Positions 8,675 through 13,859 of a stretch of 13,859 nucleotides of DNA are shown piece after piece. Position numbers and translations under genes: made by a program. The DNA lies in contig URQA01000061.1 of the NCBI GenBank assembly GCA_900549885.1, forward strand, positions 1 to 13,859, in the 5' to 3' direction. Each line of letters opens with the position of its first letter. Position 1 is the first letter of the stretch. This DNA is from an uncultured Eubacteriales bacterium. Its GTDB lineage: Bacteria > Bacillota > Clostridia > Oscillospirales > Oscillospiraceae. The notes beneath the pieces were generated by a model that was given only the letters and a program-made list of their open reading frames with translations, had not been told where the DNA came from and ran no database searches.

Positions 8675-9291
8675 GGAAAGACCTCCTCCTCATCCTCCTC
8701 CACCCAGGCGGGAGAGGGATGGATGGCCTCGCCGGGATGAAGGGGCAACTGGATATACCGCGCCATGTGCTCGGGGGAGAAATAGTCGGCGTAGACGCTG
8801 CGGTGGAGGGCCTCTACTTTACGGTCGTCGGTCTCCGGACCCAGGTACAGGCAGTTGAAGTGGACGCCGAACAGGGCGCACTCATAGTCCAACACCCGGA
8901 AACCGTTGCGTTCATAGAAGGCGATGCGCCGCCGGCGCAGGTCATTCTCTGCCGGGTCGTCTGAGGTGGGGGCCTCCGCCTCTCCGAATAATTGGCCGTA
9001 CCGCGCCGCCAGCATGGGAAGAACTTGGCTGCCCAGGCCGCCGTTGCGCTTGCCTCGGAGCACACCCAAGTATTCCAGCAGGGCGCCGTTCCGGGCCCGG
9101 GGCAGCCAAATCATGGCGTAGCCCAAAGCCACTCCCTGGTCGTCTGTGACCAGCAGGGGATCGTACTGGCCCATGTCCATCAGACGGAGCATGGCTCGCA
9201 GGGGCTTGAGCTCCGCCCTCGGAAAGTCAAACATCATCTCGTCTTTGTATAAGTTGGTCAGTTCTTCTTTATTCAGCAGGTTCAGTTTCAT
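8671..9291 (-). CDS. GNAT-family N-acetyltransferase
   Basis: The 206-residue protein has a GNAT core: a GYAMIWLP strand (57-64), LLEYLGVLRG (71-80) followed by the acetyl-CoA pyrophosphate-binding R-x-x-G-x-G in RNGGLG (82-87), and FYERNGFRVLDYECALFG near 127-144. The C-terminus is long for a GNAT and ends in a run of acidic residues (EEDEEE). The substrate is unknown. ATG 9291 is chosen because TTGGAG precedes it with 7-nt spacing; the upstream TTG at 9297 is less likely. The gene overlaps the end of rimI by 23 nt and the SnoaL-like gene by 4 nt, so it is an operon member. Confidence 0.87.
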   Translation of the reverse strand: MKLNLLNKEELTNLYKDEMMFDFPRAELKPLRAMLRLMDMGQYDPLLVTDDQGVALGYAMIWLPRARNGALLEYLGVLRGKRNGGLGSQVLPMLAARYGQLFGEAEAPTSDDPAENDLRRRRIAFYERNGFRVLDYECALFGVHFNCLYLGPETDDRKVEALHRSVYADYFSPEHMARYIQLPLHPGEAIHPSPAWVEEDEEEVFP

Positions 9292-9733
9292 GATCAAACT
9301 CCAATGTCATCAGAATCGCATCCTCTTTGGGATCGTCATAGTAGTCTCTCCGGCGCCCCGCCGTCTGAAAGCCGTGCTTGGCATAGAGGGCGATGGCGGG
9401 GGCGTTGGAGGCCCGTACCTCCAGGGTAAGAAAAGCCAGCTTGGCCTTACCGAAGCGGACAAAAGCGGCGATAAGCTCATCTGCCACCCCTTGGCGGCGG
9501 AAACGGGGATCCACCGCCACGTTGTTGATGTAGCCCTCGTCCAGCACGGCCTGTAGTCCTGCATAGCCTAGCACAGTGCCGTCCTCACCCTCCGCCACCA
9601 CGATGACGGCGGCATCGTTCCACAGCTCTTGCCGGAGCATATCCTCCGTCCATGGGTGGGAGAAGCAGGTCCGCTCCAGAGCGGCTACCTGGGGGACATG
9701 TTCGGCGGTCATGGGGATCAGTCGATAGTTCAT
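9269..9733 (-). CDS. rimI: Ribosomal protein S18-alanine N-acetyltransferase
   Basis: The 154-residue protein is a textbook RimI, which acetylates the N-terminal alanine of ribosomal protein S18 with acetyl-CoA. Seen: CFSHPWT (23-29), GYINNVAVDP (67-76), acetyl-CoA-binding RRQGVA (79-84), LEVRASN with the catalytic-type Glu105, Tyr117 in ALYAKHGF, and the C-terminal RRRDYY..P.EDA signature (127-139). The ATG has AAAGGAGG just upstream and overlaps the stop of the kinase-like gene (ATGA). RimI is often found next to tsaD or tsaB in bacteria; here tsaD follows four genes later. Another protein target in place of S18 cannot be excluded from sequence. Confidence 0.93.
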   Translation of the reverse strand: MNYRLIPMTAEHVPQVAALERTCFSHPWTEDMLRQELWNDAAVIVVAEGEDGTVLGYAGLQAVLDEGYINNVAVDPRFRRQGVADELIAAFVRFGKAKLAFLTLEVRASNAPAIALYAKHGFQTAGRRRDYYDDPKEDAILMTLEFDHETEPAE

Positions 9734-10599
9734 AGCGCCTCCTTTGCCCAGGTCAGGGCATTGTAAAAGCGGGCGGCCATCTCGGCCCAGTCAGGCCCGG
9801 AGCAGACACACTGAGCAAGGCCCCGCCACACCCATAGCTCCAGCTGTGACCGCAGCCGGGCAAGATTTAAAGGCATGTGCAGTTGACACTCGTCTAGAAA
9901 TTCCTCGCAGGCCTTCGCCCGGCGCTCTTGCGGGGCGTGGTTCACCAGTCCACCCAGCAGGGAGGCCACGTCGAAGTAAGGGTCGCCCATCCGGGCCTGC
10001 CCAAAGTCGATGACCAGCAGTTCCCTATCCGGAGTAAACAATAGGTTCCATGGGCCCAAGTCACCGTGGATGACCTGAGCATCCCGGTCCGTGATCTGGA
10101 GGCATTGTTCCACCGCCCAATCCGCATCCTCCGGGGAAAGGGGCAGGGACAACTGGGACCAGCTCTGTCTGGCTTGCGTCCAGACTTCTGCAAGGTCGAA
10201 GTGTTCAGCAGGAAAGCGGACAGTGGGACAGCTGGACAGCGCATGCTCCAGCTGGACGGCCAGCCGGGCCATGGCCCGTGGGATGCCGGGCTGGCCTGGG
10301 TCGGGGGGCGCACCGGGACAGTACCGCTGGAGCTGGTACCATACGCCGTCCAGCTCCGCCGAGGGAGTCCCGTCAGCGGTAGGCAGAATGGCTGGGATTT
10401 GGGTAAAACCTTGGCCTGCCAGATGGCGGAAGATGGTCCACTCCCGCTCTCCCTGATCCCGCCCAGCGAGGGTACGCACCAAAAACGCCCCATCAGCTGT
10501 GGTCATCCGCCACACCTGGGCTGCGGTGCCAGGCTGAACGGGAACAATCGTCTGCAAAGGGGAAAGACCGTACAGGCGGCACAGCTTCTGAATATTCAT
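9730..10599 (-). CDS. Aminoglycoside phosphotransferase / CotS-like kinase-fold protein
   Basis: The 289-residue protein has the APH/choline-kinase fold. It has Brenner's motif HGDLGPWN (178-185) with the catalytic-type Asp180 and Asn185, and the metal-binding DFG (198-200) in VIDFGQARMGDPYFDVA. The N-lobe resembles the clostridial CotS/YsxE and homoserine-kinase-like branch more than true resistance enzymes. The N-lobe position where kinases usually carry the ATP-binding Lys appears to be Arg42 (AFLVRTL), so activity is uncertain. The start at 10599 has GGAGG 9 nt upstream and lies 1 nt after the polA stop; the frame open further upstream is antisense-free but overlaps polA out of frame and is not coding. 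The stop overlaps the rimI ATG. A small-molecule kinase is likely; drug resistance is not implied. Confidence 0.82.
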   Translation of the reverse strand: MNIQKLCRLYGLSPLQTIVPVQPGTAAQVWRMTTADGAFLVRTLAGRDQGEREWTIFRHLAGQGFTQIPAILPTADGTPSAELDGVWYQLQRYCPGAPPDPGQPGIPRAMARLAVQLEHALSSCPTVRFPAEHFDLAEVWTQARQSWSQLSLPLSPEDADWAVEQCLQITDRDAQVIHGDLGPWNLLFTPDRELLVIDFGQARMGDPYFDVASLLGGLVNHAPQERRAKACEEFLDECQLHMPLNLARLRSQLELWVWRGLAQCVCSGPDWAEMAARFYNALTWAKEAL

Positions 10600-10600
10600 C

Positions 10601-13255
10601 TCAGTGAGCCTCCGCCCAGGTTTTGCCCGCTTTGGCCTCGGCAACGAGGGGAACGGACAGCTGGGCCACCCCCTCCATCTCCCGTTTGAGCAGGGCGGTA
10701 ACCACCTCTGCCTCCCTCTCCGGGCACTCCACGATGAGTTCGTCGTGGACCTGGAGCACCAGTTTGGCCTCCAGCCCTTCATCCCGGAGGGCCTGGTCCA
10801 CCCGGAGCATGGCCAGCTTGATGATGTCGGCGGCGGTGCCCTGGATGGGCATGTTCAGGGCCACCCGCTCACCAAAGGAGCGGGTATTGAAGTTAGAGCT
10901 CTTCAGCTCAGGCAGCCACCGGCGGCGGCCGTACAAGGTGGACACATAGCCGTCGGTCTTACCCTGTTCCACCACCCGGTCCATATAAGCCCGGACGCCG
11001 GAGTAGTGCTCGAAATACTTCTCCATATATTCCTTGGCCTGGGCCACGGTAACGTGGATATCCTGGCTGAGGGAGAAGGGAGAGATGCCGTACACGATGC
11101 CGAAGTTCACTGCCTTGGCCGCCCGGCGCATATCCGGAGTGACTTGGTCCGGGTCTGCTCCGAACACCTGGGAGGCGGTGACGGTGTGGATGTCCACCCC
11201 GCTGTTGAAGGCGGCGATCATCTCGCCGTCCCCGGACATATGGGCCAGCAGCCGCAGCTCAATCTGGGAGTAATCTGCGTCTACCAGCACGTTACCGGGG
11301 GCTGCGCCGAACATCTTGCGCATCTCTGCCCCCAGGGGGGTGCGCACGGGAATGTTCTGCAAATTGGGCTCGGTGGAGGAAAGCCGCCCGGTGGCAGTGA
11401 CGGTGTTCTGGAAGCTGGTGTGGATACGTCCGTCCGGGGCGATGACTTTGCCAAGTCCCTCTACATAGGTGGAGTTGAGCTTGGTCAACTGCCGGTATTC
11501 CAGAATATGGACCACGATCTCATGGTGGGGGGCCAGCTTTTCCAGTACCTCCGCATTGGTGGAATAGCCGGTCTTGGTCTTTTTCACCGGGGGCAGGCCC
11601 AGCTTGTCAAATAAAATGTGCCCCAGCTGTTTGGTGGATAGAATGTTGAATTCCTCCCCGGCCAGGGAATAGATGGCCTCCTGTTCCCGCTGGATACCGC
11701 TGGTGAGCAGCTCCCCAAATAAGGACAGGGCGTCCCGGTCCACCCAAAAGCCCGCCCGCTCCATCCGGGCCAGCACGGCGCACAGGGGCAGGTCGATGTC
11801 ATAGCAGGCCTGCGCCAGCCCTAACTCCCGGATTTTTTCCCGCTGTTCGTGGTACAGTGCGTCTATCAGGGCGGTGTGACGCACCAAGGCCGCCAGCGGC
11901 TCGGCCTGGTCGGCCAGGGGGGCAAAGGCGTCTGGGGCCTGGTAGAGCTTTGCTTTGGCGGTTTCAACGTTGAAATAGGAGATGGACAGCTTTTCCAGTT
12001 CATAGCTTCCGTCGGTGGGGGACAAGAGGTAGGCGCCGATGGCAGTGTCAAAGAGGAAGCCGCCCAGCTCTAAATCCTCTTCCAGCAGTGTGCCCATGAG
12101 AGATTTACAGTCGTGGGTGACCTTGTTCACCGACGGGGAGAAAAAGCCCTGGAGAAAATCGTGGTAGCAGTCCAACTGGTCCGGGAGGAACAGGGCGGCC
12201 CGGCCAGACCCTCCCTCGTCCCACTCCACGCATACGCCCCGCAGCTCCGGAAGGGCCAGGAAGGACACGTGATTCCGCTCCCGGAACGCTGCCAGCAGCT
12301 CCTCCATCCGGGCTTGCGCCGTTACGATTTCACTTTCGCAGGCGCCGGTAAATGCGGTCTGCTTTTGCTCCACGGCCCCGTGACCGGACAGGCCCAGCTT
12401 GTCGATGAGTTTGGAGAACTCCAGCCGCAGCAGAATGTCATAGAGTGCGGAGTCGTTCCAGCTTTTCCGGGCAGCGTCCTCTGGGTGAAAATCCATAGGC
12501 GCATCGCAGTGAATGGTGGCCAGGTCGTAGCTCAGCCGGGCATCTGACTCCCCCTCGGTGAGCTTTTTGAGCACCGCGGGCTTGGCGTCCAACTGGTCCA
12601 GGTGGGCGTAAAGCTCGTCGATGGAGGGATACTGGGCCAGCAGGGCCATAGCGGTCTTCTCCCCGATGCCCTTGATGCCGGGGATGTTGTCGGACGCGTC
12701 CCCCATCAGGGCCTTCAGGTCGATCATGTGGATGGGGTCGAAGCCGTACTGCTCCCGAAAGGCATCCGGAGTTATGGCTTTGGTGGTGGTCTGTCCCATA
12801 CGGGTGGTGACCAGCTTGACGGTGGTGTGTCCATCGATAAGCTGGAGGGAGTCCTTGTCTCCGGTGACGATGACTGTGTCGCCACCCTCATTCTCGTTGA
12901 CCCGGGCCATGGTGCCCAGCAGGTCGTCTGCCTCCCAGCCCTCCAGTTCGTAGCGGCGGATGTTCATGGCGTCCAGCACTTCCTTCAGCACCGGCATCTG
13001 GGCGGCCAGCTCCTCGGGCATGCCCTTGCGCTGGGCCTTATAGCCCTCGTAGGCCAGGTGGCGGAAGGTGGGGGCCTTCAGATCAAAGGCCACCGCCAGG
13101 CCATCCGGCTTCTCTTCGTCCAGCAGCTTGAGCAGGATGTTGAGGAATCCGAAAATGGCGTTGGTGGGCAGCCCGTCCCGGGTGGACAGGTTTTGGCTGA
13201 CGCCATAAAAGGCCCGGTTGACGATGGAATTGCCGTCGATGACCATGAGCTTCAT
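10601..13255 (-). CDS. polA: DNA polymerase I
   Basis: The 884-residue protein is a full-length Pol I (repair and Okazaki-fragment processing). Residues about 1-290 form the 5'-3' exonuclease: VIDGNS with Asp7, EGWEADDLLG, VTGDKDSLQL, MGDASDNIPGIKGIGEKTA. Residues about 310-480 are the 3'-5' exonuclease fold, but the usual D-x-E of Exo I is absent (HVSFLALPELRG near 325-336) and the Exo III YxxxD site is not seen, while FDTAIGAYLL (near 407) remains, so proofreading is probably lost, as in Bacillus. The polymerase domain has motif A DYSQIELRLLAHMSGD (about 660), motif B RRAAKAVNFGIVYG (about 710) and motif C QVHDELIVE (about 835-843). The start at 13255 follows GAGGTG by 6 nt; a longer frame to 13321 would cover the promoter. 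polA heads the operon. Confidence 0.97.
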   Translation of the reverse strand: MKLMVIDGNSIVNRAFYGVSQNLSTRDGLPTNAIFGFLNILLKLLDEEKPDGLAVAFDLKAPTFRHLAYEGYKAQRKGMPEELAAQMPVLKEVLDAMNIRRYELEGWEADDLLGTMARVNENEGGDTVIVTGDKDSLQLIDGHTTVKLVTTRMGQTTTKAITPDAFREQYGFDPIHMIDLKALMGDASDNIPGIKGIGEKTAMALLAQYPSIDELYAHLDQLDAKPAVLKKLTEGESDARLSYDLATIHCDAPMDFHPEDAARKSWNDSALYDILLRLEFSKLIDKLGLSGHGAVEQKQTAFTGACESEIVTAQARMEELLAAFRERNHVSFLALPELRGVCVEWDEGGSGRAALFLPDQLDCYHDFLQGFFSPSVNKVTHDCKSLMGTLLEEDLELGGFLFDTAIGAYLLSPTDGSYELEKLSISYFNVETAKAKLYQAPDAFAPLADQAEPLAALVRHTALIDALYHEQREKIRELGLAQACYDIDLPLCAVLARMERAGFWVDRDALSLFGELLTSGIQREQEAIYSLAGEEFNILSTKQLGHILFDKLGLPPVKKTKTGYSTNAEVLEKLAPHHEIVVHILEYRQLTKLNSTYVEGLGKVIAPDGRIHTSFQNTVTATGRLSSTEPNLQNIPVRTPLGAEMRKMFGAAPGNVLVDADYSQIELRLLAHMSGDGEMIAAFNSGVDIHTVTASQVFGADPDQVTPDMRRAAKAVNFGIVYGISPFSLSQDIHVTVAQAKEYMEKYFEHYSGVRAYMDRVVEQGKTDGYVSTLYGRRRWLPELKSSNFNTRSFGERVALNMPIQGTAADIIKLAMLRVDQALRDEGLEAKLVLQVHDELIVECPEREAEVVTALLKREMEGVAQLSVPLVAEAKAGKTWAEAH

Positions 13256-13305
13256 AGGGAGCACCTCACGCAGTTTCAAGTTAAACTTAGTATACCTAAA
13301 ATAAC

Positions 13306-13334
13306 AGTATACCATTTTCAACAGGGTTAGGCAA
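13306..13334 (-). promoter_or_regulatory. Promoter of the polA operon
   Basis: On the minus strand TTGCCT (13329-13334) and TATACT (13306-13311) are separated by 17 nt. Transcription should start near 13299, giving a leader of about 44 nt. A second copy of GGTATACT lies at 13289-13296, at about the transcription start. Confidence 0.78.
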
Positions 13335-13347
13335 CCCGGAGACAGAC

Positions 13348-13382
13348 AAAAAAACGCCCGCGGCCATGCGGGGCCGCGGGCG
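13348..13382 (-). terminator. Rho-independent terminator of the upstream membrane-protein gene
   Basis: A perfect 11-bp GC-only stem (13355-13365 with 13372-13382) and 6-nt loop are followed on the minus strand by seven T residues (13348-13354). It begins 17 nt past the stop of the membrane-protein gene and ends just before the polA promoter, so the two units are transcribed separately. Confidence 0.93.
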
Positions 13383-13399
13383 GCAGGGGAAGGAATGGG

Positions 13400-13859
13400 T
13401 CAGGCTGTTTCACCGGGGGCGGGCTTTTTCAGCGTGAGCCGGACAAAGCAGCAGGCCAGGTACAAGGCCGTGACCGCCAGTGCAAAGAGGAGCAGGCGTT
13501 CGTCTGGCTGGCCGAATGAGATATAGGACTCTTGATTGAGACGGCTGCCGGAGTAAAAGCCCCCGCTGATGAGGGAGTAGGCCAGCGGAGCGTTCATCAT
13601 GCCCGGACAGGCCAGGCACAGCCCGTGGCAGGCCAGGGCAGGCAGGAGCATCCAGGGCCGTTTGACGGCCAGAAGCCAGACCACAGTGAACAGGACCACC
13701 AGAGCTAAAAGTCCATAGAACAGCTCTAGCTGGAGGACGTACATCCAGCCGGGCAGGCTCCGAGACCAATAGAGGCACCAGAACAGGCAGGCCAGCAGCG
13801 GACCCAGGACCGGGGGCAGCTTGGACCAGGCGAAGGGGGCGCGCGCCAGCCGGAGCTCG
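13400..13859 (-). CDS. Unrecognised integral membrane protein (partial, 5' end outside window)
   Basis: The frame is open to the right edge, so the visible 152 residues are the C-terminal part of a longer protein. They hold about four hydrophobic segments at visible residues about 15-31, 43-65, 68-86 and 126-143. Between the last two is a soluble-looking loop with GGFYSGSRLNQESY. The C-terminus is short, basic and Pro-rich (LTLKKPAPGETA). The gene begins before the window; the in-frame ATG at 13744 has no good ribosome binding site and is probably internal. I do not recognise the family. The MMNAP plus post-loop arrangement is loosely like large clostridial multi-pass proteins of the glycosyltransferase or DUF6056 type, but that is only a guess. 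A strong terminator follows. Confidence 0.7.
   Translation of the reverse strand, partial: ELRLARAPFAWSKLPPVLGPLLACLFWCLYWSRSLPGWMYVLQLELFYGLLALVVLFTVVWLLAVKRPWMLLPALACHGLCLACPGMMNAPLAYSLISGGFYSGSRLNQESYISFGQPDERLLLFALAVTALYLACCFVRLTLKKPAPGETA

Noticed and set aside
8685..8705. TCCTCC-rich repeat
   Set aside because: It simply encodes the acidic tail of the GNAT protein on the minus strand; it is not a microsatellite or regulatory repeat.
13256..13321. 22-codon N-terminal extension of polA
   Set aside because: It would cover the promoter, and the family starts at the MKLMVIDGNS residues, where a GAGGTG site is well placed.

Overview
The window looks like chromosomal DNA of a GC-rich, gut-type clostridium (Clostridia, Oscillospiraceae-like; a Flavonifractor/Lawsonibacter-type genome is a guess). 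The grounds are strong AGGAGG/GAGGTG ribosome binding sites, TTGNNN-17-TATAAT promoters, a clostridial style of gene content (Na+-type membrane pyrophosphatase, DegV, DUF3795, SnoaL-like proteins) and GC-rich third codon positions in most genes. I saw no rRNA, tRNA, CRISPR array, insertion sequence, phage gene or recognisable riboswitch.

Layout. (1) 1-482: the first part of an XRE-family regulator on the minus strand, cut by the left edge, preceded by the terminator of the next gene. (2) 492-2618: hppA, a K+-dependent membrane pyrophosphatase with the sodium-type glutamate. (3) 2619-2951: a divergent control region with a near-consensus promoter for udp and a weaker candidate for hppA. (4) 2952-5309: uridine phosphorylase (plus), a TetR-family regulator (minus, overlapping the udp 3' end tail to tail) and degV (plus). 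The tetR-degV gap holds a near-consensus degV promoter and a perfect 13-bp palindrome touching its -35 box. A strong hairpin terminator closes degV. (5) 5412-6098: an AT-richer RibD/DHFR-type reductase that looks foreign. (6) 6183-13255: a tight minus-strand run polA, aminoglycoside-phosphotransferase-like kinase, rimI, GNAT, SnoaL-like protein, DUF3795 protein, a broken GNAT gene, tsaD. The spacings (1 nt, ATGA overlap, 23-nt overlap, ATGA overlap, 39 nt, 5 nt, 11 nt) suggest one operon from the promoter ahead of polA. (7) 13348-13859: a strong terminator and the 3' part of an unrecognised membrane protein cut by the right edge.

How the genes relate. RimI and TsaD belong to the classic bacterial t6A/N-acetylation neighbourhood, here downstream of DNA polymerase I. 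The kinase-like, SnoaL-like and DUF3795 proteins have no assigned function. hppA (ion pumping from pyrophosphate), udp (nucleoside salvage) and degV (fatty-acid binding) are housekeeping or nutritional genes, and only tetR-degV looks like a regulatory pair. I find no convincing undescribed defence or mobile system. The points most worth a second look are the polA-to-tsaD operon, the decayed GNAT gene inside it, the tetR-degV operator candidate and the compositionally odd reductase.
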